From: Paracoccaceae bacterium
GTDB taxonomy: Bacteria; Pseudomonadota; Alphaproteobacteria; Rhodobacterales; Rhodobacteraceae
Length of the DNA: 38,480 nt
Reading direction: 5' to 3'
Assembly (NCBI GenBank): GCA_024742575.1
Contig: JANSYF010000033.1
Coordinates: forward strand, 1-38,480
This document shows positions 1 to 7,525 of this stretch, in pieces; the first letter of the stretch is position 1, and every line of letters starts with the position of its first letter. The notes under the pieces were generated by a model. That model did no database searches and was not told the origin of the DNA. It saw only the letters and a list, made by a program, of their open reading frames with translations. The position numbers and the translations under genes were made by a program.

Positions 1-1587
1 CGTTACGCTGTAGTCATTGTCGCTGCTGCGCGTCGCGCTGAACGAGAAATCGACATAGCGTTCAGGCAGGACGATCTTGTCCAAACCGTAATCGAAACTG
101 CGCACGGCCAGCGTGTTGGTGGAGTTCGTGGTGGCAACAAGAATGTAATCTGCTACCCCGTCGCCCGTGCGGTCACCATTTGTGCCCGCATCCAGCGAAA
201 TCGTGGCGTTCGAGGACGGCTCGGCCAGCCACTGAAAATAGTTGCTGCCCGAACTGCCAAAGGCGGTCTGCCCATTGGCAACATCAATATAGCTGATTGG
301 GGAAAACCCGATACCGCCGTCCAGCGTATCATTGCCTGTGCCACCATCGATGACATCCGCGTCGGCTCCGCCATCGACAATATCATCGCCAGCGCCCGCC
401 AGAATGGTATCTCGGCCCTCAAACCCGTTGATGACGTCACCGTCACCACTGGTGCCCAAAACACCAAGGGAATCGTTGTTGTCGACCCGGTCTCCCTGAG
501 GATCGCCTGTGTAATTCACGTCGATCAGGTCAGCGCCGGGGGTTCCGTTTACATACCCATCTGGGTTAGGCACCGCTGCTGTTGTAACGGTGACATAGCC
601 AACATCCGTGATGCCGTTGCCGTCTATCACTTCGTAGGTGAAAGTCGACGCAGTGAGGTCGCCATCCGTAACCACCGAGATGGTCCCATCGGAGTTGAGC
701 GTGACCGCCTCGCCTGTGCCGAACGTGACTGTGTCGCCCGCCACCACATCAACACCGTTGATCTTTGTGACGGCCAACCCTTGGCCCGAGTAATCGGTAT
801 CATTCGCAAGGACGTCGAGGACCGCTGGGCTGTTTGGCTCGAGTTCGATTTCGTCCGCAAAGGCGATGGCAACGGTTTGCAGGCTGTTCGCAGCAATCAG
901 AAAGTTGGAATCGACTTCGCCATCGCCACCATCGGCGATACCGATCTTGATCGTATTCTCGACCCCGGCATTGACCGGAGCCTTCAACGCCATCGTGATG
1001 GTGAAGCCATCCATCTCGGTGTTGTAAAAATCCGATGCTGTCGGGTTGTCGACGTAGAGGTTGGAATTGACTGTTGTATTGACGGTGTCGATCGAAACCG
1101 TCTCCACGGTCGGGGTCAGTTCGACTGTGCTTCCGTTGATCATGACAGCGATAACGTCGTTGTACCCGCTATCGACGAATTCGAGGTATTCATCCGACGA
1201 AAAGACGAATTGCATCGTCAGAAAGTCATTGTCCGGAATAAAGACGGCATTGAAAATGACGGCGTCGAACGTTGTGTTGCCAGACATCGTCGTCATGTCT
1301 GGATCACCCGCACCGTTGTGGTCGGTTGTCGTCTCTTCTAAGGTGTTAGTGTTGGTGGTGCCGCTGGAATTCGTGAAATCCGCCACGTTCCCGGTCGAAA
1401 AAATCACACCGCTGTCGCTTGGGACAACGCCGGGCGACGTAGTTAGGCCATCGCTGTAAATGCCAGTTTGGCCTGCAGTTCCGGTCAGGCTGGACGACAC
1501 AATCCTAATGCCGGGCCCAAAAATCGTATCAGCGATTAAAGACGCATCAGTTGTTTGGCTGATATTGAGTTCGGTTGCGATGGGCAT
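1..1587 (-). CDS. RTX-type secreted protein with choice-of-anchor L-like N-terminus (partial)
   Basis: The frame is open from an ATG at 1587 to the left window edge (529 codons, no stop), so the C-terminus is missing. There is no Sec signal peptide, which fits type I secretion. Residues about 15-235 resemble the choice-of-anchor L domain (features such as FVFSSDEYLEFV and GYNDVIAVMING). Residues about 245-335 look like an Ig/cadherin-like module (LANDTDYSGQGLAV). Residues about 380-430 carry hemolysin-type calcium-binding repeats (GRDTILAGAGDDIVDGG, GGTGNDTLDGG). Composition is Asp/Asn/Thr rich and acidic, as in extracellular RTX proteins. Such proteins usually act as adhesins, biofilm proteins or exoenzymes; no catalytic domain is visible in this part. 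An in-frame stop lies 33 bases upstream of the ATG, and a weak GGAAG precedes it. Confidence 0.85.
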   Translation of the reverse strand, partial: MPIATELNISQTTDASLIADTIFGPGIRIVSSSLTGTAGQTGIYSDGLTTSPGVVPSDSGVIFSTGNVADFTNSSGTTNTNTLEETTTDHNGAGDPDMTTMSGNTTFDAVIFNAVFIPDNDFLTMQFVFSSDEYLEFVDSGYNDVIAVMINGSTVELTPTVETVSIDTVNTTVNSNLYVDNPTASDFYNTEMDGFTITMALKAPVNAGVENTIKIGIADGGDGEVDSNFLIAANSLQTVAIAFADEIELEPNSPAVLDVLANDTDYSGQGLAVTKINGVDVVAGDTVTFGTGEAVTLNSDGTISVVTDGDLTASTFTYEVIDGNGITDVGYVTVTTAAVPNPDGYVNGTPGADLIDVNYTGDPQGDRVDNNDSLGVLGTSGDGDVINGFEGRDTILAGAGDDIVDGGADADVIDGGTGNDTLDGGIGFSPISYIDVANGQTAFGSSGSNYFQWLAEPSSNATISLDAGTNGDRTGDGVADYILVATTNSTNTLAVRSFDYGLDKIVLPERYVDFSFSATRSSDNDYSVT

Positions 1588-1832
1588 GCGATGTCGGCTT
1601 CCGGAACTGGGGGCTGTTTAGTGTCTTCGAATTCGGAGAATGCAAACCGTCAGGGTGTATTGGCTTCGCGTGTCACAAGGTCTGGCGGGCGGTGTCATCT
1701 GTTGGTCACTTGCGACAAGGGTTCGTCCACATCCCAACGGACGGGACGGGCGGCGCTTTAGGCGCAATTGATAAATCTGCCGAAATTTTGTTGTCCTAGG
1801 GCCACAGATAGGCGCTAGGGCTGATGGTCTTT
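1588..1832. other. Intergenic region upstream of the RTX gene
   Basis: This gap of 245 bases lies between the RTX gene and the end of the LacI gene, both on the minus strand. It should hold the RTX promoter. I see no convincing -35/-10 pair, operator or RNA gene in it. Short open frames on the plus strand here have no recognisable content. Confidence 0.4.
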
Positions 1833-2864
1833 TCAGACGGAGTCGGGTAGATAGATTTGCGGCTCGAACGGCGCTGGTCTTTGAATGGCTGCGCGATCAT
1901 CAAGCTCAACTTTGGTCATCGTCGCGACCAATGTAGTGCACAGCGCCCGCAATGGCGTCGCGATCACCATCGTCAGATAGCCATCAGCCAAGGCAGCGCG
2001 GCTGTCTTCGGTCAGTTCATTGACGATCAACGCCACCTTGCCTGGCGGGCGCGTCTCGCGCAGTGCTGCAATTGCGCCTTCCATCCCGCCACCTGCCACG
2101 TAGATCCCGGCAAGATCGCCATGGCGCTGCAACAGGTCGAGCGTCGCCTCATAGGTGACTTGCCGGGTCTCAAGATTGACGCTCGTGTCGGTGATCGTGA
2201 TCTGCGGACCGTGCTCGCGCAGTGCGGTACGAAAGCCGGTCTCGCGTAGCCCCTGACCGTGCCATCTCGCGCCACCCACCATTACAGCGACGCGGCAGGG
2301 GCGCTGCAACTGGGTTGCCATCATCCACCCCGCCAACCGCCCCACCTTCATGTTGTCGAGCCCGAAATATCCCGTACCCGCGCGGCCCGCAAAATCGTTG
2401 AGCAGGGAAAAAATCGGAACACTCTGATCAGAAAGTTCTTCCACCAGTCGGATCATCGTGGGGTGGTTGATGGCCGTCGCGGCAACTGCCCTGCTATGCG
2501 TCGCTGCGGATCGGATGGCTTTGGCGAAATCATCGGGTGCTTGTGATGGCGAGAATTGGATTTGGGGCGTTATGATTGCCTTGGATTGGGTGTCACAAGC
2601 CGTCGTGATCTCTGTTGCAAACTGCTGGTAAAACGCTTGCGACGGTTTGTGCAGCACAAAGCCAAGGGTCAGCTTCGGTTGCCCAGCCAACCCCTTATGC
2701 GATGCGTGATCGGGCAGGGGATAGCCAATCTGTCGGGCCGCCTCCAGTACCCGCGCGATGCTGCGCTTTGAGACATTTGCCCGCCCATTCACAACGCGAT
2801 CCACGGTTGCCACGCCGACACCGGCGGCTGTGGCCAAATCCTGAAGCGTCGGACGTCGTGGCAT
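1833..2864 (-). CDS. LacI-family transcriptional regulator (paralogue 1)
   Basis: A 343-residue repressor with an N-terminal LacI helix-turn-helix at about residues 5-25 (TLQDLATAAGVGVATVDR) and hinge (RSIARVLEAARQIGY), then a periplasmic-binding-type effector domain. It is clearly paralogous to the regulator at 12956-13984. Shared blocks include SLLNDFA, NMKVGR, NLETRQVTYEAT and YVAGGGMEGAIAALRE. The strong match in the ligand domain suggests a related effector. It is divergent from the MocD-like operon, with inverted repeats between the two starts (2875-2910), so it probably controls that operon and itself. The sequence does not identify the ligand; an inositol derivative is inferred from the neighbours and from the paralogue's link to an inositol ABC importer. 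Confidence 0.9.
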   Translation of the reverse strand: MPRRPTLQDLATAAGVGVATVDRVVNGRANVSKRSIARVLEAARQIGYPLPDHASHKGLAGQPKLTLGFVLHKPSQAFYQQFATEITTACDTQSKAIITPQIQFSPSQAPDDFAKAIRSAATHSRAVAATAINHPTMIRLVEELSDQSVPIFSLLNDFAGRAGTGYFGLDNMKVGRLAGWMMATQLQRPCRVAVMVGGARWHGQGLRETGFRTALREHGPQITITDTSVNLETRQVTYEATLDLLQRHGDLAGIYVAGGGMEGAIAALRETRPPGKVALIVNELTEDSRAALADGYLTMVIATPLRALCTTLVATMTKVELDDRAAIQRPAPFEPQIYLPDSV

Positions 2865-2874
2865 GATGTGATTC

Positions 2875-2910
2875 CATCAGTTTTGAGTGCATCACTGATG
2901 TAAACTGATG
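2875..2910. promoter_or_regulatory. Nested inverted-repeat operator for LacI paralogue 1
   Basis: The outer arms CATCAGTTT (2875-2883) and AAACTGATG (2902-2910) are exact reverse complements. Nested inside is TGCATCA-C-TGATGTA (2888-2902), matching at 6 of 7 arm positions. The right half reads TGATGTAAACTG, nearly identical to TGATGCAAACTG at 14029-14040 next to the paralogous regulator. The site lies 10-46 bases upstream of the regulator's ATG. Binding is inferred. Confidence 0.6.
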
Positions 2911-2930
2911 TCTTTCGCTTTGCAAAACCT

Positions 2931-2958
2931 TTGCCGGTTCGGTGTTGCCCCGTAATCT
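2931..2958 (+). promoter_or_regulatory. Possible sigma-70 promoter of the mocDE-like operon
   Basis: TTGCCG at 2931-2936 and TAATCT at 2953-2958 are separated by 16 bases, about 30 bases before the desaturase start. The predicted promoter lies just downstream of the inverted repeats at 2875-2910. This is a motif match only. Confidence 0.35.
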
Positions 2959-2987
2959 AAGCACCGACACACCTAAATTCGGATCAG

Positions 2988-4073
2988 ATGATCATGGCAA
3001 AACGCGATTATTCCCTGCTGGGGCCAAATGCCCGTCACGCTGTCGAAACCGGGCTTGCGGCGGCAGAGTGGTATCACACCGACATTCCCCGCAAGCAGAT
3101 GAAGGAACTGATGCAGCGCTCGGATCAGCCTGCGATCCGCGACACTGTTCTGCTATTCGCTAGCATGATCGGCCTGGCGGGTATCGGTATCGCGCTTTGG
3201 CCTTCGTGGTGGAGCGCACCGTTCTGGCTGGCCTATGGCGTGCTCTACGGGTCGGCCATGGATTCCCGCTGGCACGAATGTTCCCACGGGACGGCGTTCA
3301 AGACGCGCCACTACAACGACTGGCTCTACCAGATCGCCAGCTTCTGCATGGTGCGCAATCCAGTCTCATGGCGCTGGAGCCATGCCCGCCACCACACCGA
3401 CACGATCATCGTCGGGCGCGACCCCGAAATCGTCGCCATGCGCCCGCCCGCCCTTTTCCGCATCGCGGTCAACCTCTTTGGCGTGTTCGACGCCTATGAT
3501 GGCTGGAAACGCATGCTCCTGAACGCGTCGGGCCGCATTCACCCCGAAGAGGCCTGCTACATCCCAGAACAGGAACAGCCCAAAGTCATCCGCATCGCAC
3601 GCATCTGGGTCGCGATCTACGCCGCGACAATTGCTTTGGCGCTGGCAATGGGGTCGATCCTGCCGCTAATGGTGATCGGTCTGCCCCGTCTTTACGGCGC
3701 ATGGCACCACGTGCTGACCGGGGTCATGCAGCACGCAGGGTTGGCCGACAACGTCACAGATCACCGGCTGAACTCGCGCACCGTCTACATCAACCCTGTG
3801 TCGCGCTTTATCTACTGGAACATGAACTACCACGTTGAACACCACATGTTCCCCATGGTGCCCTATCACCGGCTGCCTGACCTGCACGCGGCGATCAAAC
3901 ACGACCTGCCAGCCGCCAACACCTCCATGTGGCAGGCCTACGGGGAAATCCTGCCCGTACTGCGCCGCCAACTGGCCTATGAGGACGTCTTCCTGAAACG
4001 CGATCTGCCGCCCACCGCGAAACCCTATCGCGAAGATTTCCACGCTGCCGCGCTCGGTGCGGCCGCCGAATGA
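2988..4073 (+). CDS. MocD-like fatty acid desaturase-fold oxygenase
   Basis: A 361-residue membrane diiron protein of the fatty acid desaturase superfamily. The three histidine boxes are intact: HECSH at 96-100, HARHH at 132-136 and HVEHH at 282-286, with further His at 240, 241 and 249. Hydrophobic stretches lie at about 54-92 and 205-232. It is followed after 25 bases by a MocE-like Rieske ferredoxin, a pairing reported for mocD/mocE of rhizobial rhizopine catabolism, where the oxygenase is proposed to remove an O-methyl group. That role and the nearby inositol genes favour a methylated inositol substrate over a lipid. No MocF-like reductase is present. An ATG at 2994 is an alternative start. 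A true acyl-lipid desaturase remains possible. Confidence 0.75.
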   Translation: MIMAKRDYSLLGPNARHAVETGLAAAEWYHTDIPRKQMKELMQRSDQPAIRDTVLLFASMIGLAGIGIALWPSWWSAPFWLAYGVLYGSAMDSRWHECSHGTAFKTRHYNDWLYQIASFCMVRNPVSWRWSHARHHTDTIIVGRDPEIVAMRPPALFRIAVNLFGVFDAYDGWKRMLLNASGRIHPEEACYIPEQEQPKVIRIARIWVAIYAATIALALAMGSILPLMVIGLPRLYGAWHHVLTGVMQHAGLADNVTDHRLNSRTVYINPVSRFIYWNMNYHVEHHMFPMVPYHRLPDLHAAIKHDLPAANTSMWQAYGEILPVLRRQLAYEDVFLKRDLPPTAKPYREDFHAAALGAAAE

Positions 4074-4098
4074 CCTGATAACCAAGCAAGGACACGAT

Positions 4099-4407
4099 AT
4101 GCCCTGGATCGACGCCTGTGCGACCAATGACATCGACGAAGAAGACCTGATCCGCTTCGATCACGAAGACCGCACCTTTGCCATCTACCACAGCCCCGAT
4201 GGCGCGTATTTCTGCACCGATGGCCTGTGCACGCACGAGCAGGTGCATCTCGAAGACGGGCTGGTGATGGAGTACGAAATCGAGTGCCCCAAGCACAACG
4301 CCACCTTCGATTACCGTACCGGAGAGGCCAAACGCGCCCCCGCTTGCGTGAACCTCAAGACCTACAAAACCAAGGTCGAAGGCGGCCGCGTCCTGATCGA
4401 GGTGTGA
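4099..4407 (+). CDS. MocE-like Rieske [2Fe-2S] ferredoxin
   Basis: A 102-residue soluble Rieske-type ferredoxin. The cluster ligands are visible as C44-x-H46 (CTH) and C63-x-x-H66 (CPKH). It is expected to pass electrons to the desaturase-fold oxygenase encoded 25 bases upstream. The ATG at 4099 has AAGGA at suitable spacing. The size and the CTHEQ...ECPKHNATFDYRTG layout fit MocE-type ferredoxins and the small subunits of Rieske oxygenases. The matching reductase is not in the window, so a general reductase must serve. It overlaps nothing, but the next gene starts 3 bases after its stop, so the three genes are almost certainly one operon. Confidence 0.85.
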   Translation: MPWIDACATNDIDEEDLIRFDHEDRTFAIYHSPDGAYFCTDGLCTHEQVHLEDGLVMEYEIECPKHNATFDYRTGEAKRAPACVNLKTYKTKVEGGRVLIEV

Positions 4408-4409
4408 CC

Positions 4410-5213
4410 GTGGGCCTTTATCACAACCGCCCCACGGTCGCTGACCTGCGAGCGCACAAGGCGCGGGGCGAAAAGCTGACCATGCTTTTTGTCGAAACTC
4501 CTGATGAGGCCCGCGCCGCGGCCGCTGCCGGGATTGACATGCTGTCGATCATCGCGCCGCTTTGGACGCTCGACATGCGCGCGGCGGCGGGGGACTGCTT
4601 TGTGCAGGTCGGCTTGCTTTACGGTGAACTTTGCACCGGTGAAGACTACCTGCGCGCCGCCCATGCCGCGATGCAGACGGGTGGAGATTGCGTCTATTGT
4701 TCGGCCTCGCTCCAGATCCAGAAACTTCTTTGTGACAATGGCATTCCCGTCGTCGCGCATGTTGGGCTGATCCCGTCGCAATGCACCTGGACTGGTGGCT
4801 TCATGGCGGTGGGCAAGACGGCGGACAGCGCCAAGGCGGTCTGGGATCATGTCAAACGGCTGGAAGAGATCGGCTGTTTCGGTGCCGAGCTTGAAGTGGT
4901 GCCGGATCGCGTGGCCGAAATGATCTCACGCAATTCGCCGCTTCTGATGCTGGGTATGGGCGCCGGCGCACATGCCGATGCGCAGTACCTTTTTGCCGAG
5001 GATGTGCTGGGCCATGGGACCAACAAACAGCCCCGCCATGCCAAACGCTACCGCGAATTCGCAGCAGAATTCGCGCGTCTGCAAGAAGAACGCATCGCGG
5101 CCTTTGGGGAGTTCATCGCGGATGTGAAAACCGGTGCCTATCCCGCGCCCGAGCATTGCGTACCGATCGCCGACAGCGAGTTCGATGCTTTCTGTGCGGC
5201 GGTAAAGGGCTGA
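4410..5213 (+). CDS. PanB-like TIM-barrel protein with altered active site
   Basis: A 267-residue protein that aligns by eye with ketopantoate hydroxymethyltransferase (PanB) over most of its length. Examples are AHVGLIPSQCTWTGGF at 116-131 (PanB: GHLGLTPQSVNIFGGY), LEVVP at 161-165 (LECVP) and GMGAGAHADAQ near 182-192. Several canonical residues are missing. The GDS metal Asp is replaced in IIAPLW (47-52), the ADLPF Asp in QVGLLYGE (66-73), and the VKIEGG Lys and Glu in CVYCSAS (94-100). The equivalents of the catalytic Glu (E162) and a conserved His (H117) remain. It is unlikely to make ketopantoate. The start is taken as GTG 4410, with GAGGTG 5 bases upstream inside the ferredoxin gene. 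PanB handles a one-carbon unit and the upstream oxygenase may release formaldehyde, but any link is speculation. Confidence 0.7.
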   Translation: MGLYHNRPTVADLRAHKARGEKLTMLFVETPDEARAAAAAGIDMLSIIAPLWTLDMRAAAGDCFVQVGLLYGELCTGEDYLRAAHAAMQTGGDCVYCSASLQIQKLLCDNGIPVVAHVGLIPSQCTWTGGFMAVGKTADSAKAVWDHVKRLEEIGCFGAELEVVPDRVAEMISRNSPLLMLGMGAGAHADAQYLFAEDVLGHGTNKQPRHAKRYREFAAEFARLQEERIAAFGEFIADVKTGAYPAPEHCVPIADSEFDAFCAAVKG

Positions 5214-5231
5214 CGCAGATTGCGTCCGGCC

Positions 5232-5648
5232 TCAGTCGTCTCGGCTGGGATCGTTCGGATTGCTTGAAAACAGCGCGATTTTGTTGCCCTGCGGGTCGCG
5301 CACATAGCCCACATAGAAGCGCGGACCGTAGGAGACGCGAAACCCCGGTTGCCCCTCATCGGACCCACCTGCGGCCAGCGCGGCGGCGTGCAGTTGGCGG
5401 ACCTGCGCCTGATCGGCAGCCTCAAACGCCACCATATTCCCGTTCCCGGCTGACGCCGGGCGTCCGTCAAAGGTGGGTTTGACGTAGAAATCCGGGTGAA
5501 CGGGCGATTGGCCCGGCGGAACCGGCAGAGCAAAGCTAAGCCCCTCGGAGCCTTGGGTCACGCCATAGCCAAGGGCGGGTAGGAACGCCGAATAGAACCG
5601 CTTGGCCTGTTCGATGTCATCTGCACCAACGGTGACATAGGCGATCAT
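5232..5648 (-). CDS. VOC/glyoxalase-family protein
   Basis: A 138-residue vicinal oxygen chelate protein. The N-terminal MIAYVTVGADDIEQAKRFYSAFLPALGY and the C-terminal GYVRDPQGNKIALF are typical of the short glyoxalase/bleomycin-resistance-like group. It forms two beta-alpha-beta-beta-beta modules that bind a metal. It is convergent with the PanB-like gene (18 bases between stops) and is separated from the iolJ-like gene by a 205-base structured gap, so it is probably its own transcription unit. Substrate cannot be told from sequence. No close link to the inositol genes is evident. Confidence 0.8.
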   Translation of the reverse strand: MIAYVTVGADDIEQAKRFYSAFLPALGYGVTQGSEGLSFALPVPPGQSPVHPDFYVKPTFDGRPASAGNGNMVAFEAADQAQVRQLHAAALAAGGSDEGQPGFRVSYGPRFYVGYVRDPQGNKIALFSSNPNDPSRDD

Positions 5649-5735
5649 GGGGTTTGGTCCTTTGCTGGGTCAAGCGCTGCCAACATGACAGTTTTACCAA
5701 AGGATTGAAGAGGGTGTTCTGTAAATTCAGCCCAA

Positions 5736-5813
5736 TGCCTGTGCCAAGCACAGGCAGCGCCCGAACCGCCCCCTCGGGGCGGGCGCTTCTCGCCCAACCC
5801 TCGGTTCGGGCGC
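5736..5813. terminator. Double stem-loop downstream of the iolJ operon
   Basis: Two perfect inverted repeats stand side by side. TGCCTGTG (5736-5743) pairs with CACAGGCA (5749-5756). GCGCCCGAACCG (5757-5768) pairs with CGGTTCGGGCGC (5802-5813), with a further GC-rich hairpin between those arms. They follow the iolJ-like stop on the minus strand by 40-118 bases. There is no clear U-run after either stem, so this may be a 3' end-stabilising structure, a Rho-linked end or a small structured RNA. Confidence 0.5.
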
Positions 5814-5853
5814 GACGCTGGTTCGAAGCTGAACAGACAAAAAGGCCGGAGGA

Positions 5854-6678
5854 TCAGCGCAATCCCCGAATGACCTCACGCGCTTTCTCTGTCAACGGGT
5901 CCTCCACCGCCGACAAAATTGCGATCCGATCAAACATATCAGGCCGTGTCGTCAAAGTTTCCCGCAAAGCCCCGCCGAAGGTCATCCGCAACTCTGTCCC
6001 GATGTTGAATTTGCAAATGGCGCTCTTCCGCGCGAGGTCTTGGCGCAGGTCAGGCGGCAAACCGGACCCGCCGTGGATCACCAAAGGTACGTCCGTCATA
6101 GCCTCGATCTGGGCTAGCCTGTCACGGTCGATCTGCGCGGATTGTTCGGTTTGCAGATGCACGTTTCCGATAGACACCGCCACTGCATCGACGCCCGTTT
6201 CAGTCGCAAAGCGGGCCGCCTCAACCGGGTCGGTTCCGTGGGACTCCGCGCCGTCTGCATAGCCGACAAACCCGATCTCGCCTTCACAGGACACACCCGC
6301 TGCATGCGCCATCTCCACGATAGCCCGCGTCTGCGCGATGTTCTCGTCCAACGAAAGGCGTGATCCGTCGAACATCACCGACGTGAATCCCAGCGCAATT
6401 GCCTCCGCGCATTCCGCAACGCTGGTCCCGTGGTCCAGATGCGACACCACCGGTACCGACGCCCCATCCGCCAAGGCGTGAAACATCGCCGCCCAGACGG
6501 GTAGGGGCATATGCGCCCGTGCGCCCGGTCCGGCTTGCAAGATCACTGGCGTGCCTTCGGCTTCGGCGGCTGCGACATAGGCGCGGGCATCCTCCCATCC
6601 AAGGCAGACCAGCCCCGCCACCGCGTAGCCGTCCCGCAATGCGGGCTGCAACACCTCGGCCAGCGTCGCAAGGGTCAT
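5854..6678 (-). CDS. iolJ: Class II aldolase, IolJ-like
   Basis: A 274-residue zinc-dependent class II fructose-bisphosphate aldolase family protein. Visible family features are SHLDHG (zinc His and catalytic Asp), VMFDGSRLSLDEN, CEGEIGFVG, VIHGGSGLP and KFNIGTELR. Placed last after iolB- and iolC-like genes, it fits 6-phospho-5-dehydro-2-deoxy-D-gluconate aldolase, which yields dihydroxyacetone phosphate and malonate semialdehyde. Its ATG overlaps the iolB-like stop by 4 bases. In set 2 the same cleavage is probably carried by the DUF2090 part of IolC, so this is a second, unrelated aldolase for the same step. Tagatose/fructose bisphosphate aldolase is the main alternative. Confidence 0.82.
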   Translation of the reverse strand: MTLATLAEVLQPALRDGYAVAGLVCLGWEDARAYVAAAEAEGTPVILQAGPGARAHMPLPVWAAMFHALADGASVPVVSHLDHGTSVAECAEAIALGFTSVMFDGSRLSLDENIAQTRAIVEMAHAAGVSCEGEIGFVGYADGAESHGTDPVEAARFATETGVDAVAVSIGNVHLQTEQSAQIDRDRLAQIEAMTDVPLVIHGGSGLPPDLRQDLARKSAICKFNIGTELRMTFGGALRETLTTRPDMFDRIAILSAVEDPLTEKAREVIRGLR

Positions 6679-7514
6679 TTGAACTTGGCCACCATGTCCA
6701 TGATGCCGGGGATGGTGTGCAGCTGTTCCGCATGGGTTGGCTGGAAATACTGCTTGAGCGAGCGCTGCGACAGCCCACCAAGGATGGTGAAGTAATACAT
6801 CTCGTATCCCGGCAGCGCGCAGCAGGGGTGATACCCTTTGTCGATCAGTACGGTCGATCCGTTCATGATGTGATACGCATCCCCCGGTTCATTATCGACG
6901 CGCTGAAGCATCTGAAGGCCCGAGCCATAGTCAGGTTTGAACCGGAAATTGTAGGTCTCGTCATGCCGTGTTTCGTCGGGAAGTCGGTCGGTGTCATGCT
7001 TGTGTGACGGGAAGCCTGACCAGCCGCCGGCGCCCACCGTGAAAAGTTCGGACACCAAAAGCCGCCCAACGCGGTCATGATGATTTGCGCCCAGGATGTG
7101 CTTGATCTTGCGATGGGTCTTGGTGTCATCGCTGCCGTATTGCACCAGATCGAGATCATCCTTGCGGATTGCAAAGGGTTGCAAGGCCGTTGCAAATTTT
7201 GCACCTGCGATAAACACCTCGGTGTCGGTGCGCGCAGTGATCCGGGCACCTGATCCGGTCGGCACATAGACGCCCTCGGGGTCGCCATCCCACACATCCG
7301 CGCCGCGATGGCCGATATCGGCAAAGGTCTCGCCCGCCGTTTCCACAGTCACGGTCCCGGTCGCAGGCACGATGCAGGTTTCGTACGCTTCAAGCTTGTA
7401 ATCGTACGTTTCGCCCAGCTTCAACTTCACGATATTGAAGTAGTTAAGCGGCACCAGCGGGTGATCGACATCGACGATCGGCTTGTTGCCATTGTCATGG
7501 GGGGGGATGTGCAT
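6675..7514 (-). CDS. iolB: IolB-family 5-deoxyglucuronate isomerase (set 1 copy)
   Basis: A 279-residue bicupin of the IolB/KduI family. The metal ligands H171-x-H173, E186 and H229 fall at exactly the same positions as in the canonical IolB at 25065-25871. The two proteins share PSHxHD, ETY, GYHPC/GHHPC and EMYY motifs but differ widely elsewhere, notably in the N-terminal half. The expected reaction is 5-deoxy-D-glucuronate to 2-deoxy-5-keto-D-gluconate, or the same isomerisation on a derivative. It sits between kinase and aldolase genes with AGGAGG before its ATG. Three TTGCAA hexamers lie inside the gene (7169-7195). Divergence from the canonical copy suggests a modified substrate. Confidence 0.82.
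   Translation of the reverse strand: MHIPPHDNGNKPIVDVDHPLVPLNYFNIVKLKLGETYDYKLEAYETCIVPATGTVTVETAGETFADIGHRGADVWDGDPEGVYVPTGSGARITARTDTEVFIAGAKFATALQPFAIRKDDLDLVQYGSDDTKTHRKIKHILGANHHDRVGRLLVSELFTVGAGGWSGFPSHKHDTDRLPDETRHDETYNFRFKPDYGSGLQMLQRVDNEPGDAYHIMNGSTVLIDKGYHPCCALPGYEMYYFTILGGLSQRSLKQYFQPTHAEQLHTIPGIMDMVAKFK
7169..7195. promoter_or_regulatory. Possible intragenic TTGCAA operator in iolB (set 1)
   Basis: TTGCAA at 7169-7174, 7179-7184 and 7190-7195. The first two have the same 4-base spacing as the palindromes at 8550-8571 and 12856-12875. It lies about 1.4 kb inside the operon. It may be an auxiliary repressor site or a codon coincidence. Confidence 0.3.
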
Positions 7515-7525
7515 AAAGCCTCCTC

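Noticed and set aside
153..896. Small minus-strand frames at 153-467 and 627-896
   Set aside because: They lie in other frames within the RTX gene, whose frame is open over the whole region with clear domains.
2988..4073. Annotation as a membrane-lipid fatty acid desaturase
   Set aside because: The His-box pattern alone would allow it, but the adjacent Rieske ferredoxin, LacI control and inositol context favour a MocD-type oxygenase; kept as an alternative.
4410..5213. Annotation as panB (pantothenate biosynthesis)
   Set aside because: Both metal Asp residues and the conserved Lys are replaced and no other pantothenate gene is nearby.
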